6,327 nucleotides of DNA, taken from positions 1 through 6,327 of the forward strand of contig CAIXUF010001191.1 of assembly GCA_903922535.1 (NCBI GenBank). The letters run 5' to 3'. Within the stretch, counting starts at the first letter, position 1. Every line of letters begins with the position of its first letter. The notes under the pieces were generated by a model, which saw only the letters and a program-made list of their open reading frames with translations, made no database searches and was not told where the DNA came from. Of this stretch, positions 1 through 6,327 are shown in pieces. A program made the position numbers and the translations under genes. This DNA is from Candidatus Hydrogenedentota bacterium (GTDB lineage: Bacteria > Hydrogenedentota > Hydrogenedentia > Hydrogenedentiales > CAITNO01).

Positions 1-1
1 T

Positions 2-1405
2 CCCCGGTTCCGCGAGCGCACCGCTGATCTGATGGACGTGACCGACCGTGTGCTCGGCCACCTGCTGCACGTCGAAAAACCCAACCTGAAATCATTGCCC
101 CAGCCGAGCATTGTGGTGGCCCACGAACTGTCCCCCTCGGACACAGCCTCTATGGATGTAGAAAATACCCTCGGTCTGGCGATGGATGTGGGCAGTGCCA
201 CCTCCCATTCGGCCATCCTGGCGCGCGCGCTCGAGATCCCCGCCGTCGTGGGCGTCCAGTACTTGAGCAGCCACGTCGCCCCCGGTGCCACCATCATCAT
301 CGACGGGACCGACGGCGTTGTCGTCATCAATGCCTCAGACGCCACCATCGAGCGTTACCGGAGCGCCCAGAAACGATTCGAGCAGCGCCGCGCCACCCTG
401 CTCAGCGCGACCGAAACCGGCCCCTCCCGCACCGGAGACGGCGTCCAGATTCTCACCCAGGCGAACATAGAGCTGCCCATCGAAATCCCCCACAGCCTCA
501 AGGTGAACGCCGAGGGCATCGGCCTCTACCGCACGGAATTCCTCTTTCTCAACCGCAACGAGGTGCCCTCCGAGGAAGAGCAGTACGCGGCCTACGCCGA
601 GGTGGCGCGCGCGCTGCGCCCGCTTCCGGTCACACTGCGCACCATCGACATCGGCGGTGACAAGCTGGTGGCGCACCTTCAGGTGCTCCACGAGGACAAC
701 CCGCAGCTCGGCTGGCGGGCCGTCCGCTTCTGCCTGGCCCGGCCGGACATCTTCAAACCCCAGTTGCGCGCCATGCTGCGCGCCTCGGCCCACGGCAACG
801 TCCGCATCATGTTTCCCATGATCAGCGGCGTGAACGAGCTGCGCGACGTGAAACTCGTGCTCGACGAGGTCCGCGCCGATCTCGATGCCGCGGAAATCCC
901 CTACGACCACGACATCAAGGTCGGTTCGATGATTGAGGTGCCCTCGGCCGTGATGATTGCCGACCTGCTCGCGAAAGAGTGCGACTTCTTCAGCATCGGC
1001 ACCAACGACCTCATCCAGTATTCGCTGGCGGTCGACCGCGTGAACGAGAAGATCGCCCATCTCTACGAACCGGCCCATCCCGCCGTGCTGCGCATGATTA
1101 GCCGGGTCACCACGGCGGCGATGGCGCAGGGTATTCCCTGCGGCATCTGCGGCGAAATGGCCGGCGACCCGCTGTACACGGAACTGCTGCTTGGGCTCGG
1201 CGTCAGCTCGCTGAGCATGTCACCCATCGTGCTGCCGGTGATCCGCGCCGAGATTGCGTCCATCCGCATGGCCGACGCGCGCCAGGTGGCCATCGAGGCC
1301 TTGGGTATGTCCACCGCCGGCGAGGTCAAGGACCTGCTGCACCGCCGCTCCGAGGCGCGCGGCACCGTGGACGATTACCTGGCCGGCATCGAACGGGAGG
1401 GCTGA
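2..1405 (+). CDS. ptsI: PTS enzyme I (PEP-protein phosphotransferase), 5'-truncated by window edge
   Basis: Enzyme I takes phosphate from phosphoenolpyruvate onto a histidine and passes it to HPr, the first step of the PTS in the cytoplasm. The frame is open from base 2, so the first ATG (base 32) is internal: the preceding residues PRFRERTADL match the conserved enzyme I segment before DV.DRVL. About 467 residues are visible of a usual ~575, so roughly 120 N-terminal residues are missing. The phospho-histidine lies in SATSHSAILARA (His codon 206-208). The PEP-binding barrel follows, with GIGLYRTEFLF, RTIDIGGDK, NPQLGWRAVR, MIEVPSA, SIGTNDLIQYSLAVDR and the catalytic-cysteine motif GICGEMAGDP. 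These cover the Arg, Glu, Asn/Asp and Cys positions known from E. coli enzyme I, so the enzyme looks active. A nitrogen-PTS form (PtsP, with N-terminal GAF) or a multidomain fusion cannot be excluded because the N-terminus is unseen. dxr starts 14 bases after its stop. Confidence 0.95.
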   Translation, partial: PRFRERTADLMDVTDRVLGHLLHVEKPNLKSLPQPSIVVAHELSPSDTASMDVENTLGLAMDVGSATSHSAILARALEIPAVVGVQYLSSHVAPGATIIIDGTDGVVVINASDATIERYRSAQKRFEQRRATLLSATETGPSRTGDGVQILTQANIELPIEIPHSLKVNAEGIGLYRTEFLFLNRNEVPSEEEQYAAYAEVARALRPLPVTLRTIDIGGDKLVAHLQVLHEDNPQLGWRAVRFCLARPDIFKPQLRAMLRASAHGNVRIMFPMISGVNELRDVKLVLDEVRADLDAAEIPYDHDIKVGSMIEVPSAVMIADLLAKECDFFSIGTNDLIQYSLAVDRVNEKIAHLYEPAHPAVLRMISRVTTAAMAQGIPCGICGEMAGDPLYTELLLGLGVSSLSMSPIVLPVIRAEIASIRMADARQVAIEALGMSTAGEVKDLLHRRSEARGTVDDYLAGIEREG

Positions 1406-1407
1406 GG
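1404..1407 (+). promoter_or_regulatory. weak ribosome binding site for dxr
   Basis: GAGG overlaps the TGA stop of the enzyme I gene and lies 12 bases before the dxr ATG at 1420. A stronger GGGAGG (1395-1400) sits 19 bases upstream, inside the end of the enzyme I gene, which is far for direct use. The arrangement suggests that ribosomes finishing enzyme I help start dxr. This is inferred from spacing only. Confidence 0.4.
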
Positions 1408-1419
1408 CGCAGCCGCACC

Positions 1420-2601
1420 ATGATTACCCGTTCCGGACCACGCCAAATCACAATCCTGGGCTCAACCGGCTCCATTGGCCGCAGCGCCCTTGAAGTCGTC
1501 CGCCGCTACCCGGAAATGTTCCGGGTCGGCGCCTTGGCGGCACATTCAAACGCCGAACTGCTCTGCGAGCAGATCCGCGAATTCCGCCCCGCAACCGCCG
1601 CCCTCTGCGACGATGCGGCCGCGGCGCGCCTGCGCGCCCTGGAACCCGGATGTCCCGTGCTGTCGGGGCCGAAGGGCTTGGAGGAAATCGCGGCGCTGCC
1701 CTCGGACACCGTGCTGTGCGCGGTCGTCGGCGCGGCGGGGCTCGCCCCACTGCTGGCGGCCATCAACGCGGGCAACCGCGTGGCCGTGGCGAACAAGGAG
1801 CCCCTGGTGATGGCCGGCCGGCTCATCATGGAACGGGCCCGCGCGTGCGGCGTTGAGGTGCTGCCCGTGGACAGCGAGCACAGCGCCGTGTTCCAGTGCC
1901 TGCAGGGGCACGACATCAGCGACGTCCGGTGCATCCATCTGACGGCTTCGGGCGGCCCCTTTTACGGGATGCCCCGCGAGGCGCTGCAGTTCATCACCCC
2001 GGCCCAGGCCACCCGCCACCCCACCTGGAAGATGGGCGCGAAGATCAGCGTCGATTCGGCCACGCTCATGAACAAGGGGCTTGAGATCGTTGAGGCCATG
2101 TGGCTCTTCGGCCTTCCCCAGGACCGGATTGAGGTGGTCATCCACCCCCAAAGCACGGTGCACAGCATGGTCGAGTTCAACGACGGAAACATTCTCGCCC
2201 AGCTCGGCCTGACCGACATGAAGACCCCCATCCTCTACGCGCTTGCCTGGCCTGACCGCGCCCCCGCGCCCATCGGCCGGCTTGACCTCAAGACGCTCTC
2301 GGGGCTGACCTTTGCGGAGCCCTGTTTTGACGAATTCCCCTGCCTGGCGCTGGCGCGCCGGGCCGCGGCGGAGGGGGGCACGGCCACCGCCGTGCTCAAT
2401 GCCGCCAACGAGGAGGCGGTGGCCGCCTTCTGCGCCGAACGGATTCCGTTCCTCGACATCGCCAACGTGGTGGCCGCAGTGTGCGGCCGCTGTCCGGCGG
2501 AACCCTCGTACGAACTTGCATCGGTGCTCGATGCGGACTGCCGGGCCCGGGCCGCGGCGGCCGCAGTGATTGCCGAAATGGAACTGAAAACAAAATGCTG
2601 A
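1420..2601 (+). CDS. dxr: 1-deoxy-D-xylulose 5-phosphate reductoisomerase
   Basis: Dxr (IspC) converts 1-deoxy-D-xylulose 5-phosphate to 2-C-methyl-D-erythritol 4-phosphate using NADPH and a divalent metal. This is the first committed step of the MEP isoprenoid pathway, in the cytoplasm. The 393-residue product has the usual family length (about 380-400). Visible motifs are the NADPH-binding GSTGSIG at residues 14-20, NKEPLV at 125-130, the metal and substrate motif VDSEHSA (Asp151, Glu153), ASGGPF at 176-181, HPTWKMG at 200-206, VDSATLMNKGLE at 211-222 (Ser213, Asn218, Lys219, Glu222), and HPQSTVHSMVEF at 242-253. The C-terminal part carries FPCLALA and LNAANEEAVAAF, typical of the helical domain. 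No key residue appears missing. The start at 1420 leaves ten residues before the first Rossmann strand, as is normal. The last 7 bases overlap the start of the downstream protease gene, a common partner of dxr in bacteria. Confidence 0.98.
   Translation: MITRSGPRQITILGSTGSIGRSALEVVRRYPEMFRVGALAAHSNAELLCEQIREFRPATAALCDDAAAARLRALEPGCPVLSGPKGLEEIAALPSDTVLCAVVGAAGLAPLLAAINAGNRVAVANKEPLVMAGRLIMERARACGVEVLPVDSEHSAVFQCLQGHDISDVRCIHLTASGGPFYGMPREALQFITPAQATRHPTWKMGAKISVDSATLMNKGLEIVEAMWLFGLPQDRIEVVIHPQSTVHSMVEFNDGNILAQLGLTDMKTPILYALAWPDRAPAPIGRLDLKTLSGLTFAEPCFDEFPCLALARRAAAEGGTATAVLNAANEEAVAAFCAERIPFLDIANVVAAVCGRCPAEPSYELASVLDADCRARAAAAAVIAEMELKTKC
2595..2601 (+). other. dxr/rseP start-stop overlap (ATGCTGA)
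   Basis: The rseP ATG (2595-2597) lies just before the dxr TGA (2599-2601), giving a 7-base overlap in a different frame. The bases just upstream are A-rich (GAAAACAAA) and contain only a weak GGA about 12 bases away, with no good Shine-Dalgarno. Translation of rseP therefore probably depends on ribosomes terminating at dxr. The overlap is seen directly; the coupling is inferred. Confidence 0.7.
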
Positions 2602-4319
2602 CCATCGTGCTGCCCTTCCTGCTCAAACTGCTCATCTTTTTCGCGGTGCTGAGCCTGCTCATCTTCGTTCATGAACTGGGCCACTTCGTCGCGGCAAAGC
2701 TGTGCGGCATCTACGTGAAACGATTCAGCCTGGGCATGCCCCCGCGCGTCTTCGGCTTTCAGGTCGGCGAAACGGACTACTGCCTCAGCGCCATACCCTT
2801 CGGCGGCTTCGTGATGATGGCCGGCCAGGAGGACGTCCCGCTGTCCGAGGAGGAGCGCGAGAAGGAATACGGCGGCGTGCCCGAGCACCGCTGGTTCATG
2901 AACCGGCCCGTATGGCAGCGGCTCCTTGTGCTGGTCATGGGACCGCTGATGAACCTCGTGCTGGCGGTCGTGCTGTACGCGGTCATTGCCGTGGTCGGCG
3001 CCGAAGTTCCCGAATCGGAAGTCATGGCGCGCGTGGGCTACATCGCCAAAGACTCCCCGGCCGCCACCGTGCCCATGTTCCGCATGAACGGCAGCGCCGC
3101 ACCGGCCCTGACCGGCGCGCCCGATGCGAGCGGCTGGCAGTTGGGCGACCTGATTGTGTCGGTCGATGGGAAACCGATTGAGAACATTCAGGATCTCGCC
3201 ATGGCCGCCATGCTCAACGGCGCAGGCACGCTGCATGATGTCGTCATCGAGCGGGAAACCGAAAAAGGTGGGTCCGAGCGCTTTCTTTCCCGTGTGGCAC
3301 CCAAGGTAATCGACATAACCAAGCGCCCCCGTTTCGGCGTGGGCCCCTTTGACACCGTGGTTGCCAACGAAGTGGCTGACAATTCCCCCGCCGCCCTGGC
3401 GGGCCTCAAGAAGGGCGACATCGTGCGCCGCGCCGACGGCAAGCCCATACCCCTGAAGCTTTTCTTCGAGCATTTCGAGAAGTTGGCGGAGGGGGGCGAG
3501 ACCACACTGGATATTGACCGGGCGGGAACGCCCATGACCATCACGGTCAAGCCGCGCACGGTGGGCCGCATACTCGGCTTGGCAGCCTTGGGAGACATCG
3601 CCCGGGACGGCACGGAGGTCATGGACAAGGGCGCGCCGGTGGTTCGCGAAATCCTTCCCGAACTGGGCGAAAAGACCGGTATGAAACGTCTGGACCAGAT
3701 TGTCGAGGTCAATGGCCAGCCCGCCACGCCGCAGTTGCTGCAAGACACGGTTGAGAAGAATCCCGGCGGCACGGTGCAGCTTAAGATCGCGCGTCCGGCC
3801 GTGATGTTCGGACTGATACAGAAGGCCGAATCCAAGACCGTTTCCGTGGCCGTGGATTCCGTACGGGACATTGGCATGACGCCGCAGCCCCGCACCGTTT
3901 TCCAGCGCTACACCCTTGCCCAGGCCCTGCCAAAGGCATGGCAGGAAAGCTGGCTCGCCGTCAACCGCACGCTGCTCACGCTCAAGGGGCTCATCTTCCG
4001 GGACATCAGTCCGAAGGATCTGGGCGGGCCGCTGATGATTTACGACGTGACCACCAAGGCGGCCGCGGCCGGTTGGGACTGGCTTGTCAGAATCACCGCC
4101 TTCATCAGCGTGAACCTGTTTGTGTTCAACCTGCTGCCGCTGCCCGTGCTGGACGGCGGCCAGGTGGTGATAAATGTCCTGGAAAGCATCCGCCGAAAGC
4201 CGTTGAGCGAGGCCTTCCTGGTCCGTTTCCAGCAGGTGGGCATCGTCATGATTTTGGCGCTGATGCTGTACGTCACCTTCAACGACGTGGTCCGCAAGGT
4301 GACGGAGATGATTCCCTGA
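2595..4319 (+). CDS. rseP: RseP-type site-2 intramembrane zinc metalloprotease with extended PDZ region
   Basis: This is a membrane-embedded site-2 protease, the family that cleaves anti-sigma factors or leftover signal peptides within the inner membrane. The 574-residue product has a first membrane helix (about 6-31) containing the zinc motif HELGH (26-30). A conserved loop (RFSLGMPPRVFGF, then AIPFGGFVMMAGQ) follows, then RPVWQRLLVLVMGPLMN and a second helix (about 104-137). The third helix carries NLLPLPVLDGG (512-522) with the zinc-binding Asp520, and a fourth hydrophobic segment lies at about 547-565. Between helices 2 and 3 are three PDZ-like segments: about 145-240 (LGDLIVSVDGKPI), 254-320 (SPAALAGLKKGDIVRRADGKPI) and 345-425 (RLDQIVEVNGQPA). 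E. coli RseP has about 450 residues and two PDZ domains, so this one is long. I chose ATG 2595, overlapping the dxr end, because the upstream in-frame extension (from 2481) lies in dxr coding sequence and is not RseP-like. The target substrate is unknown. Confidence 0.95.
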   Translation: MLTIVLPFLLKLLIFFAVLSLLIFVHELGHFVAAKLCGIYVKRFSLGMPPRVFGFQVGETDYCLSAIPFGGFVMMAGQEDVPLSEEEREKEYGGVPEHRWFMNRPVWQRLLVLVMGPLMNLVLAVVLYAVIAVVGAEVPESEVMARVGYIAKDSPAATVPMFRMNGSAAPALTGAPDASGWQLGDLIVSVDGKPIENIQDLAMAAMLNGAGTLHDVVIERETEKGGSERFLSRVAPKVIDITKRPRFGVGPFDTVVANEVADNSPAALAGLKKGDIVRRADGKPIPLKLFFEHFEKLAEGGETTLDIDRAGTPMTITVKPRTVGRILGLAALGDIARDGTEVMDKGAPVVREILPELGEKTGMKRLDQIVEVNGQPATPQLLQDTVEKNPGGTVQLKIARPAVMFGLIQKAESKTVSVAVDSVRDIGMTPQPRTVFQRYTLAQALPKAWQESWLAVNRTLLTLKGLIFRDISPKDLGGPLMIYDVTTKAAAAGWDWLVRITAFISVNLFVFNLLPLPVLDGGQVVINVLESIRRKPLSEAFLVRFQQVGIVMILALMLYVTFNDVVRKVTEMIP

Positions 4320-4323
4320 CATG

Positions 4324-4336
4324 CCCCTCAAAGGGG
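4324..4336 (+). other. small hairpin in rseP-lysC gap
   Basis: CCCCT and AGGGG (4324-4328 and 4332-4336) form a perfect 5-bp inverted repeat with a CAA loop, just after the rseP stop. No T-run follows, so it does not look like an intrinsic terminator. It could protect mRNA ends or be chance. The rest of this 55-base gap holds only the ribosome binding site of the next gene. Confidence 0.3.
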
Positions 4337-4364
4337 ACTTGACCGGAGCGTTCCGAAAAGCGAG

Positions 4365-4369
4365 AGGAG
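4365..4369 (+). promoter_or_regulatory. ribosome binding site deciding the aspartokinase start
   Basis: AGGAG, within AGAGGAGA, ends 5 bases before ATG 4375, a near-ideal Shine-Dalgarno and spacer. It favours 4375 over the in-frame ATG at 4321, which sits one base after the rseP stop and would add 18 residues without family similarity. Confidence 0.8.
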
Positions 4370-4374
4370 AATAT

Positions 4375-5685
4375 ATGAAACGCATTACCTGCAAATTCGG
4401 GGGAACCTCCCTGGCCGATGCCGCCTGCATCCGCGAGGTGCTGGACATCATCCGCGCCAATCCGGAAAGGCGCCTCATCGTCGCCTCGGCCCCGGGCAAA
4501 CGCACGCCGGAAGACAAGAAAATCACCGACCTGCTCTACGCATGGCACAGCATCGCCCGCCAGGGACTGGACGCGTCTGAGCCGCGACGCATGATCGAGG
4601 CGCGCTTCACCGAACTGGCCCGCGAACTGGGCGTGACCTTCGACATCGACCACCATCTCCGCGAGATCGCGGAGCTGGCCGGAACCTACGACGCGCCGGA
4701 CTTCATGGCCTCGCGCGGAGAGTACCTGAACAGCCGCCTCATCGCCGAAGTGCTGGGCGCCGAGTTTGTCGATCCGGCGGAATGCGTCAGGTTCAAGGCC
4801 TCCGGCGAACTCGATCCCGCCACCTACGACCTGCTCGGCGCGCGCCTGCACGGCGCGGGCCTCTATGTCGTTCCCGGTTTCTACGGCGCGATGCCCGACG
4901 GAAGCATCCGCACCTTTTCGCGCGGCGGCAGCGACGTGACCGGTTCCATCGTGGCGCGCGCCTCCAAATCGGAACTGTACGAAAACTGGACCGACGTGTC
5001 GGGCTTCCGCATGGCCGACCCGCGCATCGTGCCCGACGCCAAACGCATCGAGGAAATCACCTACAAGGAACTGCGCGAACTGGCGTATATGGGCGCGACC
5101 GTCCTGCACGACGAGGCAATCTTCCCCGTGAGCACCGCCGGCATCCCGATAAACATACGCAACACGAAAGACCCGCAGGCGCCCGGAACCATGATCGTCG
5201 CGGCGCGCGTCTCGCACACGCCGGTCTGCGGCATCGCCGGCCACGCCGGATTCACGATGCTCAACATCGAAAAGACGCTGATGAACAAGGAAAAGGGCTT
5301 CGGCGTGCGCGTGCTCTCCGTGTTCGACGAGTTTGGCCTGAACTGGGAGCATCTCCCCACCGGCATCGACACCATGTCCGTGATCCTGCGCGACGCGGAA
5401 CTCAAGGACAAGGGCGACGCCATTCTTGAGGCCATTCAAAGACGGGTGGACCCCGATGAAATGACCATAACCCCCGGCCTCGCCATGATTGCCACCGTCG
5501 GCCAGGGCATGAACCACCATGTCGGCGTGGCCGCCCGCCTCACCGGCGCGCTCGCCGCGGCCGGCGTCAACATCCGCGTCATCGACCAGGGCTCGTCGGA
5601 AATGAACATCATCATCGGCGTGGAGGAGGGCGATTTCAAAACCGCCATCCGCGCCATATACGAAACATTTGACACTTGGTCCTGA
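4375..5685 (+). CDS. lysC: aspartate kinase (monofunctional, YclM/clostridial-like, with ACT domains)
   Basis: Aspartokinase phosphorylates L-aspartate with ATP, the first step towards lysine, diaminopimelate, threonine and methionine. The 436-residue product opens with the kinase motif KFGGTS (7-12), followed by VASAPGKR (37-43) and KITDLL, wording typical of the YclM/ThrA-like branch. Next come the aspartate-site motif SRGEYLNSRL (113-122), FSRGGSDVTGS (181-191), NWTDVSGFRMADPRI (204-218) and the YKELRELAYMGATVLHDEAIFP and IPINIRNT block (230-264). Two C-terminal ACT-like segments follow at about 283-355 and 366-434, the second with GVAARLTGALAAAGVNI and SSEMNIIIGV. These usually bind amino-acid effectors for feedback control; which one cannot be told here. 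There is no homoserine dehydrogenase domain, so the enzyme is monofunctional. The symbol follows general usage; orthology to a particular LysC isozyme is not established. It follows rseP by 55 bases without a clear terminator. Confidence 0.95.
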   Translation: MKRITCKFGGTSLADAACIREVLDIIRANPERRLIVASAPGKRTPEDKKITDLLYAWHSIARQGLDASEPRRMIEARFTELARELGVTFDIDHHLREIAELAGTYDAPDFMASRGEYLNSRLIAEVLGAEFVDPAECVRFKASGELDPATYDLLGARLHGAGLYVVPGFYGAMPDGSIRTFSRGGSDVTGSIVARASKSELYENWTDVSGFRMADPRIVPDAKRIEEITYKELRELAYMGATVLHDEAIFPVSTAGIPINIRNTKDPQAPGTMIVAARVSHTPVCGIAGHAGFTMLNIEKTLMNKEKGFGVRVLSVFDEFGLNWEHLPTGIDTMSVILRDAELKDKGDAILEAIQRRVDPDEMTITPGLAMIATVGQGMNHHVGVAARLTGALAAAGVNIRVIDQGSSEMNIIIGVEEGDFKTAIRAIYETFDTWS

Positions 5686-5725
5686 CCGCCCCGCGGAGCG
5701 GCCGTGCCGGGAGCGGCGATCCGAT

Positions 5726-6327
5726 ATGACAGATCAACTTGACATAAGCCGGGCGGACGCCCCCCCCAACGGGGACGTGCCGCCCGACTGGTTTGAAGCG
5801 GCGTTCGGCGAACTCTATCCCGTGATATACGCCCACCGCACCCCCGAGGCGGCGGCGCCCGAGGCCGAATTCGCATGCGCCCAGACGGGACTCGGCGCGC
5901 GCGAGTGCGTGCTGGACCTGAGCTGCGGCACGGGGCGCCACATGGCGCACCTGTCGCGCCACGCGGCGCGTGTGACCGGGGTGGACTATTCGCCCCAACT
6001 GCTGCGCCGCGCCCGTGCCGCGCTGGGAACCGAAGCGATCCTGGTTCGCGCCGACATGCGGCGGCTGCCCTTCCATGCGCAGTTTGACGCGGTGTTCAAT
6101 TTCTTCACCAGTTTCGGCTACTTTGCCGACGAGGAGGACAACCGTCGGGCCGCGCGCGAAATGGCGCGGGTATTGAAACCGGGCGGCCGCTTGTTCATGG
6201 ACTACATGAATGCCGGGCGTGACGTGCCAAGGCTGGTCGTATATTCTGAACGCGAAGCGGGAGGGAGGCGCATTGTGGAGCGGCGCGGATATGACGCGGC
6301 GCTTCAACGCGTCAACAAAACCATCGA
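5726..6327 (+). CDS. class I SAM-dependent methyltransferase, 3'-truncated by window edge
   Basis: An open frame runs from ATG 5726 off the right edge, giving 200 residues. It has the class I Rossmann methyltransferase order: motif I VLDLSCGTGRHMAHL (62-76), motif II VTGVDYSPQLLRRAR (83-97) with the SAM-ribose-binding acidic Asp86, VRADMRRLPF (107-116), motif IV FDAVFNFFTSFGYF (120-133), and VLKPGGRLFMDYMN (149-162). The N-terminal DWFEAAFGELYPVIYAHRT resembles the entry helix seen in many small methyltransferases of this fold. The substrate cannot be predicted; the fold is used on small molecules, lipids, quinones and proteins alike. A weak GGGAG (5709-5713) lies 12 bases before the ATG. The gene follows the aspartokinase stop by 40 bases, so it probably belongs to the same transcript. 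A run of eight C (5760-5767) lies near codons 12-14, and a sequencing error there would change only the poorly conserved start. Confidence 0.88.
   Translation, partial: MTDQLDISRADAPPNGDVPPDWFEAAFGELYPVIYAHRTPEAAAPEAEFACAQTGLGARECVLDLSCGTGRHMAHLSRHAARVTGVDYSPQLLRRARAALGTEAILVRADMRRLPFHAQFDAVFNFFTSFGYFADEEDNRRAAREMARVLKPGGRLFMDYMNAGRDVPRLVVYSEREAGGRRIVERRGYDAALQRVNKTI

Noticed and set aside
335..1078. Open frame on the - strand (247 codons) opposite enzyme I
   Set aside because: It is antisense to the conserved PEP-binding barrel, with a low-complexity translation and no independent support.
2472..2488. Inverted repeat GGCCGCA-GTG-TGCGGCC within dxr
   Set aside because: It is inside a conserved coding region made of GC-rich Ala/Val/Cys codons and has no T-run. 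A chance hairpin is expected in such DNA.
2235..4526. Long open frame on the - strand (763 codons) opposite rseP and the ends of dxr and the aspartokinase gene
   Set aside because: It covers three well-supported + strand genes, and its His/Gly/Arg/Ala-rich translation has no recognisable domain. GC-rich coding DNA often leaves the opposite strand free of stops.
4279..5520. Open frame on the - strand (413 codons) opposite the aspartokinase gene
   Set aside because: It lies fully under a clear aspartokinase with all catalytic motifs, and its translation shows no family motif. It is a shadow of codon bias.
5669..5674. Perfect TTGACA -35-like box at the end of the aspartokinase gene
   Set aside because: The bases 17 downstream are CGCGGA, with no -10-like box near the right spacing. 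It also lies in the coding sequence (FDTW).
5686..5725. Possible terminator between the aspartokinase and methyltransferase genes
   Set aside because: The GC-rich bases can form only short imperfect stems and no T-tract follows. There is no support for termination.
5739..5744. Second TTGACA box just inside the methyltransferase gene
   Set aside because: The expected -10 position is a run of C, and the box lies after the start codon of the gene it would serve.

Overview
The window reads as an ordinary housekeeping stretch from a GC-rich bacterium (roughly mid-60s percent GC by eye). It is densely packed, with five protein-coding genes all on the + strand and almost no intergenic space. The first gene is cut by the left edge and the last by the right edge. 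All four visible stop codons are TGA. I recognise no mobile element, CRISPR array, tRNA or rRNA, and no intergenic gap exceeds about 55 bases.

Layout: (1) 2-1405, the C-terminal three quarters of a PTS enzyme I (PEP-protein phosphotransferase); (2) 1420-2601, complete dxr (DXP reductoisomerase of the MEP isoprenoid pathway); (3) 2595-4319, complete rseP-type site-2 intramembrane metalloprotease, overlapping dxr by 7 bases and carrying what looks like three PDZ-like repeats instead of the usual two; (4) 4375-5685, complete monofunctional aspartokinase with two C-terminal ACT segments, behind a good Shine-Dalgarno; (5) 5726 to the right edge, the first 200 codons of a class I SAM-dependent methyltransferase of unknown substrate.

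The dxr-rseP pair is a widely conserved bacterial neighbourhood, normally next to uppS and cdsA. Here the upstream neighbour is instead an enzyme I gene, and the downstream neighbour is an aspartokinase. The short gaps, common strand and absence of a convincing terminator suggest co-transcription of at least ptsI-dxr-rseP and probably all five genes. Functionally they are a mixed set: sugar phosphorylation or PEP-dependent signalling, isoprenoid precursors, envelope proteolysis, the aspartate/diaminopimelate pathway, and a methyltransferase. A shared theme of envelope and cell-wall supply (undecaprenyl precursor from Dxr, diaminopimelate from aspartokinase) is possible but is inference only.

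The taxon cannot be fixed from the sequence. The extended RseP, the clostridial/YclM-like aspartokinase and the gene order do not look like a typical enterobacterium or actinomycete. An environmental lineage such as the PVC group or a related uncultured phylum is a guess. I found no convincing new system. The items most worth a second look are the extended RseP, the unusual gene order and the uncharacterised methyltransferase.
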